The notes under the pieces: generated by a model
The model's database searches: none
Told to the model about the DNA's origin: nothing
What the model saw: the letters and a program-made list of their open reading frames with translations, nothing else
Position numbers and translations under genes: made by a program
Shown: positions 1 to 7,546 of the stretch, piece by piece
Position numbering within the stretch: the stretch's first letter is position 1
How the letters are laid out: the number at the start of each line of letters is the position of its first letter
Source: Geothrix sp.
GTDB taxonomy: Bacteria; Acidobacteriota; Holophagae; Holophagales; Holophagaceae
Length of the DNA stretch: 55,118 bases
NCBI GenBank assembly: GCA_019449415.1
Contig: JAGRPP010000010.1
Location: 1-55,118 of the forward strand
Direction: 5' to 3'

Positions 1-175
1 CTCCTTCGTCGCGGAGTCGGAGCCTCCCTGGAAGTGGCTCCGCGCCATGGCCGAGCACGAGGCCCACCACCGCGGCCAGCTCTACCTCATGGCCAGCCAC
101 CGCGGCCGCCCCGTCGCCCCCCTCTTCGGCCTCACCGAAGAACAGCTCGCCGCCGCCTCCAAAGCGAAAAGCTGA
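1..175 (+). CDS. DinB-family protein, C-terminal fragment (5' end outside window)
   Basis: Frame 2 is open from the window edge to TGA at 173-175 and encodes the last 57 residues of a DinB/DUF664-like four-helix-bundle protein. The visible part holds PPWKWLRAMAEHEAHHRGQL, where the EHEAHHRGQ block carries the histidines that usually complete the metal site, followed by a PLFGLTEEQL tail typical of the family. Members are metal-dependent hydrolases or thiol transferases of mostly unknown substrate. A near-identical copy of the 3' end lies at 547-721, so this gene took part in a local duplication. Function beyond the family is not visible. Confidence 0.75.
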   Translation, partial: SFVAESEPPWKWLRAMAEHEAHHRGQLYLMASHRGRPVAPLFGLTEEQLAAASKAKS

Positions 176-180
176 AGCAG

Positions 181-235
181 CCACGGATGGACACGGATTG
201 AAAAGATCTTTCAGCCATCGATTTCATTGATGGAC
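181..235. repeat. Short interspersed repeat, CCACGGATGGACACGGAT type
   Basis: Directly after the DinB stop is CCACGGATGGACACGGATTG, an internally periodic (GGATGGACACGGAT) motif, followed by a small dyad CCATC-N9-GATGG at 215-231. Short elements of this look are scattered in intergenic regions of many unrelated bacterial genomes. No coding potential is seen. The 236-334 stretch between this and the next repeat shows nothing recognisable. Confidence 0.5.
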
Positions 236-334
236 GGTGATAGCGCGCTGCGAGCTTCCCGCCTGGGCCCGCCCCCGGCTCCGCCCAGGCTGCCTCGTCG
301 CAGCAAATCACTGACATCACCAAAATCGGTGGCC

Positions 335-420
335 ACCTTCCTTATCCTGTTCATCCCCTCCATCCTGGCTAAAAAGGTCTTTTCTTTAGCCAGGATGAAC
401 AGGATTCACAGGATGGCTGG
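335..420. repeat. Interspersed palindromic repeat, GGATGAACAGGAT type, copy 1
   Basis: Perfect 13-bp arms CATCCTGGCTAAA (361-373) and TTTAGCCAGGATG (385-397) enclose an 11-nt loop. The flanks carry ATCCTGTTCATCC on the left and GGATGAACAGGATTCACAGG on the right, so the palindrome extends imperfectly on both sides. A diverged second copy is at 736-812. It would fold into a stable hairpin in DNA or RNA and might act as a terminator or processing site. Confidence 0.65.
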
Positions 421-540
421 CATCCAGGCCCAGCCTCGGCACCCGGACCCCCCGGCACCCAGAGGAATCCTTGGCCCCCTGCGAGAACCAGGCCGGAGCC
501 CAGATGGCCTCCGCCTGATGTGCCCCCCCCCCGGAGGGCA

Positions 541-721
541 CTCCCGCTCCTTCGTCGCGGAGTCGGAGCCTCCCTGGAAGTGGCTCCGCGCCATGGCCGA
601 GCACGAGGCCCACCACCGCGGCCAGCTCTACCTCATGGCCAGCCTCCGCGGCCGCACCGTGGCCCCCCTCTTCGGCCTCACCGAAGAACAACTGGCCGGG
701 AAAGCACAGCCCAAGATGTAG
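541..721 (+). pseudogene. Duplicated 3' fragment of the DinB-family gene
   Basis: Bases 547-644 are identical to bases 1-98, and similarity continues with scattered changes to about 696. The fragment translates to the same PPWKWLRAMAEHEAHHRGQL block and a PLFGLTEEQL tail, ending with a different last few residues before TAG at 719-721. Upstream, the open frame (from 227) runs through interspersed repeat sequence and does not resemble a DinB N-terminus. I read this as a partial duplication or recombination remnant. It could instead be the true end of an older tandem paralogue that lost its 5' part. Confidence 0.6.
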
Positions 722-735
722 GCTCCTCTCCCAGG

Positions 736-812
736 TCTTTCATCCTTTCCACCCCCTTCATCCAGGCTTCAAAAGCTTTTTTCTTTAGCCAGGATGAAGG
801 GGATGCAGGGGA
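736..812. repeat. Interspersed palindromic repeat, GGATGAACAGGAT type, copy 2
   Basis: Arms CCCCTTCATCCAGGCT (753-768) and AGCCAGGATGAAGGGG (787-802) pair over 16 bp with one mismatch. The T-rich loop and the TTCTTTAGCCAGGATGAA half are shared with the copy at 335-420. It follows the DinB fragment, as the first copy follows the intact DinB end, which suggests the repeats took part in the duplication. Confidence 0.6.
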
Positions 813-882
813 CGACTGGGATCCGGGCCCAGTCCTGGCGTTTTTCCCGGCATCCCTGCGCCCGCGGGACCGCGCTTCCGGT

Positions 883-925
883 TTCCATCGGTGTTCATCG
901 CTCCGTTCTTGGTGTTCATCGGGAG
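883..925. repeat. Short interspersed repeat, GGTGTTCATCG type
   Basis: Two direct units, CATCGGTGTTCATCG and TTGGTGTTCATCGG, stand close together. This is another member of the periodic short intergenic elements seen around this DinB locus. Nothing coding is visible from 813 to 976. Confidence 0.4.
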
Positions 926-976
926 TCTTCCCTGAAGCGGCAGCAGACCAGCTCGTTGGGTCGTGACAAAAATCGT

Positions 977-1014
977 TTGACAGGTTTCAAATTCGGAACC
1001 ACCATGGTTACGAA
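977..1014 (+). promoter_or_regulatory. Promoter and dyad operator in front of the Rrf2 gene
   Basis: TTGACA at 977-982 is a perfect -35 hexamer; the -10 near 1000-1005 (CACCAT) is poor. Overlapping it is a dyad with arms TTCGGAACC (992-1000) and GGTTACGAA (1006-1014): 9-bp arms, one mismatch, 5-nt spacer, core AACC-N5-GGTT. The same core recurs at 1468-1484. Its position over the -10 and start region fits autorepression by the Rrf2 protein; that assignment is inference. Confidence 0.6.
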
Positions 1015-1026
1015 TTGGAATCCCCC

Positions 1027-1449
1027 ATGAGCAACACCCGCTACACCGTCGCCATCCATGTGCTCACGCTGCTGGCCTATGCCGGTCCCGAGGCGCTGAC
1101 CTCCGACTACATCGCCGGCAGCGTGAACACCAATCCCGTGGTCATCCGCCGCATCCTGGCCCGCCTGCGGGCCGCCCGGCTGGTGCGGTCCCAGGGCGGC
1201 CCCGGGGGCGGTTGGCAGCTGCTGCGGGCGCCGGAGGCCATCCACCTCCAGCAGGTGCTGGTGGCCGTGGGCGCCGACGCATCCTTCCCCCTGCACGCGG
1301 CGAGCCCCAATGTGCAGTGCCCCGTGGGCCGCTCCATCCAGGACCTGCTCACCCATCACTTCCGCCTCGCCCAGGAAGCCCTCGAACGACAGCTGGCGGG
1401 CGTCACCCTGGCCGATCTGGTGGCGGGCGTGAAGGCCCAGCCCGCCTGA
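1027..1449 (+). CDS. Rrf2-family transcriptional regulator
   Basis: 140-residue winged-helix regulator. It begins RYTVAIHVLTLLAY, continues with the recognition segment (SDYIAGSVNTNPVVIRRIL) and the Rrf2 wing GGPGGGWQL. Only one cysteine is visible (NVQCPVG near residue 99), so the three-cysteine Fe-S site of IscR/NsrR-type members is absent. It resembles the YwnA-like redox or stress sensors, which use thiol chemistry or small effectors. ATG 1027 is preferred over the TTG at 1015 because the family starts just before this block. The gene precedes a quinone-reductase-like gene in the same direction; a shared dyad in front of both supports a regulator-target pair. Confidence 0.85.
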   Translation: MSNTRYTVAIHVLTLLAYAGPEALTSDYIAGSVNTNPVVIRRILARLRAARLVRSQGGPGGGWQLLRAPEAIHLQQVLVAVGADASFPLHAASPNVQCPVGRSIQDLLTHHFRLAQEALERQLAGVTLADLVAGVKAQPA

Positions 1450-1467
1450 TTTTTTTTGCCTCTATCT

Positions 1468-1484
1468 GCAACCAATCCGGTTGC
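1468..1484 (+). promoter_or_regulatory. Dyad operator candidate before the QorB-like gene
   Basis: GCAACC (1468-1473) and GGTTGC (1479-1484) form a perfect 6-bp inverted repeat with a 5-nt spacer. The AACC-N5-GGTT core and spacing match the dyad at 992-1014, making this a likely second site for the same regulator. It lies 20 bp before the ATG at 1505. Confidence 0.55.
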
Positions 1485-1504
1485 GATTTTCTCCCGGAGA
1501 TCCC

Positions 1505-2383
1505 ATGACCCCCCAATCTCTCACCGGCCCCATCGTCGTCACCGGCGCCACCGGTCAGCTGGGTCGCCTTGTGCTGGCCGCCCTCCTGAAGCAAGTGCCC
1601 GCCGCCCAGCTGGTGGCCGCCGTGCGCAGCCCGGAAAAGGCCCAGGATCTGGCCGCCCAGGGCATCCAGGTGCGCCGGGCCGACTACGACCGGCCTGACA
1701 CCCTCGTCGAGGCCTTCCGCGGCGCCGCCAAGGTGCTGCTCATTTCGTCGAGCGAAATCGGCAAGCGGTCCATCCAGCACCGCGCCGCCGTGGACGCAGC
1801 CCGGACCGCAGGGGTACCGCTCCTGGCCTACACAAGCCTGCTCCACGCTGAAGCCTCACCCCTGCCCCTGGCCCTCGAACACAAGGAGACGGAAGCCTAC
1901 CTCCATGCTTCGGGCCTGCCCTTCGTGCTGCTGCGGAATGGCTGGTACACGGAGAACTATGCGGCCAGCATCCCCTCGGCCCTTCAGCATGGCGCCTTCC
2001 TGGGCAGCGCGGGCGAAGGCAAGATCGCCTCGGCCGCCCGTGCCGACTACGCCGAGGCTGCCGCCGCCGTGCTGCTGCGCGACGGCCAGGCGGGGAAGGT
2101 CTACGAGCTGGCGGGCGACGCGGCCTACACCCTGCGCGAGCTGGCCGCGGAGATCAGCCGCCAGTCCGGCAAGGCCGTGGCTTACCAGAACCTGCCCGAG
2201 GCGGAGTTCCAGGCCATCCTCCTGGGTGCCGGGCTCCCCGGGGCCATCGCCAGCCTCCTGGCGGAATCCGATGCGGGCGCAGCCCAGGGTGGCCTCTTCG
2301 ACGATTCCCGCACCTTGAGCCGCCTCCTCGGCCGGCCCACCACGCCCATGGCCGATACCGTCGGCGCCGCGCTGCGGGGCTGA
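1505..2383 (+). CDS. NAD(P)H-binding NmrA/QorB-like oxidoreductase
   Basis: 292-residue atypical short-chain dehydrogenase. The nucleotide-binding motif VVTGATGQLGR is at residues 11-21, and acidic/arginine residues after strand 2 (VRSPEKA) suit NADP(H). The body follows the QorB/YtfG pattern (YTSLLHAEASPLPLALEHKETE, then LRNGWYTENY), a family that reduces quinones or senses the redox state of NADP(H). Start ATG 1505 has CGGAGA five bases upstream. Located 55 bp after the Rrf2 gene with its own operator candidate, it is probably induced by electrophilic or quinone stress. Substrate is inferred from family only. Confidence 0.85.
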   Translation: MTPQSLTGPIVVTGATGQLGRLVLAALLKQVPAAQLVAAVRSPEKAQDLAAQGIQVRRADYDRPDTLVEAFRGAAKVLLISSSEIGKRSIQHRAAVDAARTAGVPLLAYTSLLHAEASPLPLALEHKETEAYLHASGLPFVLLRNGWYTENYAASIPSALQHGAFLGSAGEGKIASAARADYAEAAAAVLLRDGQAGKVYELAGDAAYTLRELAAEISRQSGKAVAYQNLPEAEFQAILLGAGLPGAIASLLAESDAGAAQGGLFDDSRTLSRLLGRPTTPMADTVGAALRG

Positions 2384-2500
2384 GACCCCCTCACCTTCAT
2401 GGCGCCCTCTCCTCCCGGGACCGATCCTTGTGCTGCGCCCGCCCGGCCTTGTGCCGCGCCCCTCCGGCGCCCCATCCGGGTTCGGCCCCAGGAGGCTGTC

Positions 2501-2956
2501 ATGCCCACGACCTTGCTGAAGGATTTCCTCTCCCAGAACCGGGTGGCCCACCAGGTCATCCAACATCCGGTGGCCTTCACGGCCACTTCGGTCGCCGGGG
2601 CCGCGCACATTCCCGGCAAGGAGATGGCCAAGACGGTGGTGGTGAACCTGGATGGCCGTCTGGTCCTGGCCGTGGTGCCGGCCAACCGGAAGGTGGACCT
2701 GGAGCGCCTGCGCCAGGCCGCGGGGGCCATCCGCGCCGAGCTGGCCGACGAGCGCGAGTTCATCGCCGACTTCCCGGAATGCGAGCCCGGGGCCATGCCG
2801 CCCTTCGGGAACCTCTACGGCATGCCGGTCTTCGTGGAGCCGCACCTGGCGGCCGACAAGGAGATCGCCTTCAACGCCGGAACGCACACCGAGCTGATCC
2901 GCATGTCCTACCAGGATTTCGAGCGCCTGACGCACCCGAAGCTCGTGGACATGTAG
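2501..2956 (+). CDS. YbaK/ProX-type aminoacyl-tRNA deacylase
   Basis: 151-residue single-domain protein of the YbaK/EbsC superfamily, which hydrolyses mischarged aminoacyl-tRNAs in trans. Family landmarks are the substrate-site lysine in GKEMAKTVVV (about residues 40-49), the LAVVPANRKVDL strand, and the PFGNLYGMPVFVE loop near 107-119. An upstream in-frame start at 2399 exists, but AGGAGG eight bases before ATG 2501 and the family N-terminus decide for 2501. It stands alone between the quinone reductase and the convergent kinase gene. Which tRNA it edits cannot be told from sequence. Confidence 0.85.
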   Translation: MPTTLLKDFLSQNRVAHQVIQHPVAFTATSVAGAAHIPGKEMAKTVVVNLDGRLVLAVVPANRKVDLERLRQAAGAIRAELADEREFIADFPECEPGAMPPFGNLYGMPVFVEPHLAADKEIAFNAGTHTELIRMSYQDFERLTHPKLVDM

Positions 2957-3001
2957 CCGCCCCGGCGGCCTCGCCCAGGTATTCACGCCCGCCACCCGGT
3001 T

Positions 3002-6000
3002 TCACCGCCGGGTGAAGGGCTCCAGGTGGCGTTGCAGATCGCCCATGCTGAAGGGCTTGGCGAGCAGGGTGACGCCGGCATGGGCCTGCGTCAGGTCCCG
3101 CGCCGTCTCATCGGCCCGGCCCGTGGCCAGCAGCACGGGCAGATCGGGCATCAGGGCCCGCAGGCGCGGCAGGGTTCCGGCGCCGCCCAGGCCCGGCATG
3201 TTCATGTCCAGGATGACCACGGCGGGTCTCAGGCCCGCCTCGAGTTTGGCCAGGGCGTCTTCGCCGCTGGGGGCGAGGATGACGCGGTGCCCGAGCAGCT
3301 CGAGGACCGCCTGCATGGAGCTCTGGATCAGCTCGTCGTCGTCCACCAGGAGGACCTTCAGCGAGGGGAGGCCGCCCAGGATCTCCTGGGGCCCCGAGGG
3401 TTCCCGAGGTTCCGCGGAGACACCGGCGGCGGGGAAGCGCAGGATGACGCGGGTGCCCCGGCCGGGCTCGCTCTGGAGCTCCATCGTCCCCCCGTGGGCC
3501 TTCACGGTGCTGTAGACCAGGGAGAGCCCCAGGCCCGTGCCCTTGCCCACCTCCTTGGTGGTGAAGAAGGGATCCAGGGCCTTCTCCAGCACCTCCGGGG
3601 CCATGCCCGTCCCCGTGTCCTCCACGCGGGCCTCGACCCAACCCCCCTCCAGGTTCCGGGTGCCCAGGGTGAGCCTGCCGTTCTCCGGCATGGCATCCAC
3701 GGCGTTCACGCAGAGGTTCATGAAGGCGTGGGCCAGGTCGGCGGCGTCCCCCCGGATGGGGTGCAGGTCCGGGGCCAGGTCGAGATGCAGCCGCACCTTC
3801 GCGAGGGTGGTGCGCTCCAGCAGGTGCACCTCCTCCCGGAGGAGGCCGTTCAGGTCCAGCTCCTGCTGCTCGGCGGGGTTCTGTCGCGCCAGGTTCAGCA
3901 GGCTCTTCACCATCTCCCCGCCCCGCTGGGCGGCCTTGATGATGGTGCCGAAGGCGCGGTGGGTGGGGCTGCCGGCCGGGTGGTTCTCGAGGTGGGCCGA
4001 GGCCAGGCCCAGGATGGCCCCCAGCACATTGTTCATGTCGTGGGCCACGCCGCCCGCCAGGCTGCCCAGGCTTTCCATCTTCTGGGACTGCTGGATCTTC
4101 TGCTCGATGAGGAGCTGCTCCCGCTCCATGCGTTTGCGCTCGGTGATGTCCGTGATCACCCCCACCAGGGCGTCCAGGCTGCCGTCCGGGTGCTCCAGGC
4201 GCCGCCCGGACAAGTGGCCCCAGAACTCGCTGCCGTCCCGGCGGAGGTAGCACCGCTCCACAGAGACCGAGGAGACCCGCCCCTGGATCAGCTGGCGCAT
4301 GCGCTCGTCGCCCACCTGCTTCTCCGAAGGGTGCAGGTGGTTCGTGTAAGGGGTGCCGATGAGCGCCTGGAGGCTGACGCCGAACATCTCCGCCATGCGC
4401 CGGTTCGCGAAGGAGACCGTCCCGTCCGCCGCCACCAGGATGATGCCCGCCTCGGAGGTCTCGAAGATGACCCGCAGCTGTTCCTCGCGCTCTCGCAGGG
4501 CCTCCTCGGTGCGCTTGCGTTCGGTGATGTCGCGGTGGAAGCAGAGGATGGTGGGCCGGTCGCCCAGGGTGACGCGGCTGGCCGACACTTCCAGGGGAAA
4601 GAGGTGGCCGTCCTTATGCCGGTGCTCCACCTCGATGGTGAGGGCCTCACCGGCCAGGAGGCGCCGCATCCGGTCGCCCGCCAGGTGGGTGGAGGCGGGC
4701 GAGTCCAGATCCTTCAGGTTCATGGTCTTCAGCTCTTCGACCGTGTAGCCGTGCATGCGGGCGAAGGCCGCGTTGACCTCCAGGAGGTCGCCCTCCGAAG
4801 AGAGCAGGAAGATTCCTTCGCTGGCCAAGTCGAACTGGGCCCGGTAGCGTTCCTCGCTGGCCTTCAGGGCCTTCTCGGCCTGCTTGCGCTCGGTGATGTC
4901 ATGGATGATCGAGTGCAGGACCTCGCGGTTCCCCAGCTGGATGCGGCTGGAGGAACTCTGCACCTCACGGATGGACCCGTCCGCCCGCCGGTGCTGGAAC
5001 TCGAAGCGGCCTCCGGTGTCTACTCGGATCGAAGTCATGACCCCTGCGAGCGTCTCGGCGGGCAGGGCGTTGATCTCCGCGATGGGCATGCCGACCAGGC
5101 GCTCCCTCGGGTAGCCGTAGAAGGCGACCGCCGCGGCGTTGGCGTCGAGGATCTGCCCCGCGTCCGGATCGATCATCAGCATGATGGCGCTGCTGTCCGT
5201 GAACTGGCGCCGGTAGGAGGCCTCGCTCTCCTTCAGGGCCGCCTCCGCCTGGCGGCGCTCCAGTTCCCCGGCCGCGCGCCCCGCCACCAGCTTCAGCACG
5301 GATTCCGCCAGGGCCGGATCGGCCAGGGGGCGCCGCCCGATCACCGCGATCAGGCCCGCGGGGTGGCCCCGGTGATCCCAGAGGGTGACGCCGACATAGC
5401 TCTCCGCCTGCAGATCCTGGAGCATGGCGTCGTCCGGGAAGGTGCCCGCCACCCCGGCGGGAAAGCAGCAGACGGTTTCCCCCACCACGGAGCCGCAGGG
5501 GGTGTCCCTAAGGGCATAGGCCACATTGTCCTGGAAGCGGCCATCGCTCCACACGGTCAGCGTCTGGGCCGTCAGGCCGTCCCCTTCGAGCTGGTCGATG
5601 CAGACGAAGTCCATGCCCAGCTTCTCGGCGAGGAAGCGCGCCAGGGACTGGAAGAAGTCCTCGCCGGGGGTGCTGCCGCAGGTGGCGAGGAAGCTGTTCA
5701 CCTCCCGGAAGGCCAGATCCTGCTTCTGCAGGGCCTCCTGGGCCTGCATGGCCTCGGCCAGGACGGCCTTGGACCGGTGGTGGTCCGACACATCGCCGAA
5801 GGTGATGAGCACCCGGCCCGGCACCCGGCCCGGCTCCCGGCCCGGCTCCAGGGGCGCCGCGGTGACGCTGAGCCAGACGACCTCCCCATCGGGCCGCCGC
5901 ACCCCCAGCTCCGGCGCCACGACCCGGCGCCCCTCCCGGAGCGCCCGCAGGCCCGGCAGATCCTCAGCCGCCATCGGGGTGCCGTCTGCCTGGAAGAGCG

Positions 6001-6253
6001 TCCAGAGGGGGCTCTGGGGTGTGCGGAGTTCGAGTTCGGCCCGGGAGAGCCCCAGCAGGCGGCTGGCCTCTGCGTTGGTTTGAAGGACCCGACCCGCCCC
6101 ATCGACGAGGATGATCCCCAGGGGGAACGCGTCCAGCGGCAGCCCGGGCAACCCGTCGGAGCCGGAGGGGCCGGGCAAGGCGCCTTTGTCATCGGGAGAG
6201 GGCATGGGAAGGCCAGAAACGGGGTAACTGAATCTTTTCGACAGCGGGGTCAT
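3002..6253 (-). CDS. Hybrid sensor histidine kinase, PAS-GAF-PAS-PAS-PAS-HisKA-HATPase-REC
   Basis: About 1083 residues, no membrane segment, so a cytoplasmic sensor. Order: PAS about 40-150, GAF about 180-330 (DFVCIDQLEGDG), three more PAS/PAC units about 345-720 each ending in a DITERK coil, HisKA with phospho-acceptor AGGVAHDMNNVLG near 750, HATPase with GTGLGLSLVYSTVKAHGG, and a C-terminal receiver (KVLLVDDDE, DMNMPG, lysine in LLAKPFS). The internal receiver implies a phosphorelay or autoregulation; no separate partner regulator is adjacent. Start: ATG 6253 has a weak AGG upstream; ATG 6205 lacks a ribosome site but starts nearer the first PAS. The signal sensed is unknown. Confidence 0.9.
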   Translation of the reverse strand: MTPLSKRFSYPVSGLPMPSPDDKGALPGPSGSDGLPGLPLDAFPLGIILVDGAGRVLQTNAEASRLLGLSRAELELRTPQSPLWTLFQADGTPMAAEDLPGLRALREGRRVVAPELGVRRPDGEVVWLSVTAAPLEPGREPGRVPGRVLITFGDVSDHHRSKAVLAEAMQAQEALQKQDLAFREVNSFLATCGSTPGEDFFQSLARFLAEKLGMDFVCIDQLEGDGLTAQTLTVWSDGRFQDNVAYALRDTPCGSVVGETVCCFPAGVAGTFPDDAMLQDLQAESYVGVTLWDHRGHPAGLIAVIGRRPLADPALAESVLKLVAGRAAGELERRQAEAALKESEASYRRQFTDSSAIMLMIDPDAGQILDANAAAVAFYGYPRERLVGMPIAEINALPAETLAGVMTSIRVDTGGRFEFQHRRADGSIREVQSSSSRIQLGNREVLHSIIHDITERKQAEKALKASEERYRAQFDLASEGIFLLSSEGDLLEVNAAFARMHGYTVEELKTMNLKDLDSPASTHLAGDRMRRLLAGEALTIEVEHRHKDGHLFPLEVSASRVTLGDRPTILCFHRDITERKRTEEALREREEQLRVIFETSEAGIILVAADGTVSFANRRMAEMFGVSLQALIGTPYTNHLHPSEKQVGDERMRQLIQGRVSSVSVERCYLRRDGSEFWGHLSGRRLEHPDGSLDALVGVITDITERKRMEREQLLIEQKIQQSQKMESLGSLAGGVAHDMNNVLGAILGLASAHLENHPAGSPTHRAFGTIIKAAQRGGEMVKSLLNLARQNPAEQQELDLNGLLREEVHLLERTTLAKVRLHLDLAPDLHPIRGDAADLAHAFMNLCVNAVDAMPENGRLTLGTRNLEGGWVEARVEDTGTGMAPEVLEKALDPFFTTKEVGKGTGLGLSLVYSTVKAHGGTMELQSEPGRGTRVILRFPAAGVSAEPREPSGPQEILGGLPSLKVLLVDDDELIQSSMQAVLELLGHRVILAPSGEDALAKLEAGLRPAVVILDMNMPGLGGAGTLPRLRALMPDLPVLLATGRADETARDLTQAHAGVTLLAKPFSMGDLQRHLEPFTRR

Positions 6254-6298
6254 AAAACCTGCGAATTGGCCCGGGCCGGAATCAGCGATACTCGGCTG

Positions 6299-6850
6299 AT
6301 GCCGCCCCTCTCGCGCCCCGCCCTCCGCTGGACCGCCCTCATCGGCCTCTGGGCCTTGGTGGGCGCCGTGGCGTGGATCCTGGCGGTGCAGGTGTTCCTC
6401 ATCGTCCTGAACCCCTTCTGCCATGTGCAGCGGCCCGGGGTCGCGTGGATGACGGTGCGCAGCGTGGATCGCGATCCCGACAGCCAGCTCACGGACTTCG
6501 TCACGGCCAGGCAGGGCGACGCGGAGCAGGTGCTCCGCATGGCCAAAGCCGAGGCGGCGGAGCTGCGCGTGGACGACGAGGTGTGGATCCTCGACGCCTG
6601 GTACGCCGACGGCCTGCGCCCCACGCAGTTCCGCCTCACGCCCCTGCGCCTGCTGCTGGAGTATCCGGCCCTGCTGCTGCTCCCCGCCGCCTGGGCGCTC
6701 TGGCGCGTGCGCCGGGCCCGCCAGGTGGCCGAGGCCGCCCCGCCGCCGCCCGTGCGCCGCACCTTCACCGACGACTTCCACCTGCGGGCCCAGCGCTTCG
6801 CCAAGCCGGAATCCGCGGACAAGGATCCCGGCGGAGACCCGCCGGACTGA
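6299..6850 (+). CDS. Two-TM membrane protein of unknown function
   Basis: 183 residues. The first membrane helix is about residues 10-35 (ALIGLWALVGAVAWILAVQV), followed by an extramembrane domain of about 80 residues with charged segments (DDEVWILDAWY), a second helix about 122-142 (LLLEYPALLLLPAAWALW), and a charged proline-rich tail. I do not recognise the family. It is divergent from the histidine kinase, sharing a short intergenic region, so co-regulation is possible but not shown. Confidence 0.65.
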   Translation: MPPLSRPALRWTALIGLWALVGAVAWILAVQVFLIVLNPFCHVQRPGVAWMTVRSVDRDPDSQLTDFVTARQGDAEQVLRMAKAEAAELRVDDEVWILDAWYADGLRPTQFRLTPLRLLLEYPALLLLPAAWALWRVRRARQVAEAAPPPPVRRTFTDDFHLRAQRFAKPESADKDPGGDPPD

Positions 6851-6868
6851 CCCGCCAGGCGAGGCGAT

Positions 6869-7402
6869 TCAGCCCTTCTTGTCGCCGGGTTCCGCCTTCA
6901 GTTCTTCGGCCTTGGGGGCCTCAGGCTTCGGGGCCTCGGCCGGTTTCGCCTTGGGCGTTTCGGCGGGCTTGGGCTTAACCGCGTCCACGGGCTTGGGCTT
7001 GGCAGCCTCGGCGGGCTTGGTGGCGGCCTGGTAGGCCTTCCAGGATTCCTCGGCCTTGCGGTGGAGTTCCTCGGCCCGCTTCTTGTGGGCGTCGGCCCGC
7101 TTCTGGAGCCCCTCCGCCTGCCGCTTCGCCGCCTCGGCCTTCTTCAGGGCCTCGGTTTCGGCCCGCTTGTACGCGGCCTGCCGGGTCTTCTCCTGGGTCG
7201 CCCGCAGCTTCTGCTGGCGCGCCTCCTTGGCGAGCCGGTCGGCCTGGACCTGGCGCTTCTCCAGTTCCTGATCCCGGCGGGCGGGCGGAGCCACCTTGAC
7301 CTTCTCGGGGGCCTTGACCGGGGCGGCGGGTTTCGGTTCCTGGGCGGACAAGGAGAGGGGCAGGCAGAGGGGCAGGAGCAGCAGGCTGGCGAGGCGCTTC
7401 AT
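6869..7402 (-). CDS. Exported Lys/Ala/Glu-rich coiled-coil protein
   Basis: 177 residues with an N-terminal signal peptide (MKRLASLLLLPLCLPLSLSAQ). The middle is a charged helical or coiled-coil segment rich in K, A, E, Q and R (about residues 45-120), followed by a low-complexity tail of repeating PKPAEAPK-like units. Low-complexity tails of this sort can span the periplasm or bind the cell wall. Start ATG 7402 has GGAG six bases upstream. No enzymatic domain is visible and I do not assign a function. Confidence 0.6.
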   Translation of the reverse strand: MKRLASLLLLPLCLPLSLSAQEPKPAAPVKAPEKVKVAPPARRDQELEKRQVQADRLAKEARQQKLRATQEKTRQAAYKRAETEALKKAEAAKRQAEGLQKRADAHKKRAEELHRKAEESWKAYQAATKPAEAAKPKPVDAVKPKPAETPKAKPAEAPKPEAPKAEELKAEPGDKKG

Positions 7403-7546
7403 GGGAACTCCGGGGGGTGGGTGGGGATCCCCCATTCTGATCCCTCCGCGCCGGAAGCCTGAAGGCAAAGCTGCCAAGGGCGGTCGCCCACCCTTCGCGC
7501 CGTGTCGCCCTTGGGCCATCCAATAGCCACCCAAGGGCCGGGCGGG

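Noticed and set aside
227..540. N-terminal extension of the second DinB copy as a real gene
   Set aside because: The frame passes through an interspersed palindrome and lacks DinB N-terminal helices and a ribosome site.
916..1359. Minus-strand open frame overlapping the Rrf2 gene
   Set aside because: Covers the Rrf2 gene and its promoter in antisense and shows no motif.
3026..6298. Very long open frame on the plus strand opposite the histidine kinase
   Set aside because: Composition is Gly/Gln/His/Arg-rich with no domain; it is the mirror of a high-GC gene. Only its last part, from 6299, is a plausible membrane protein.
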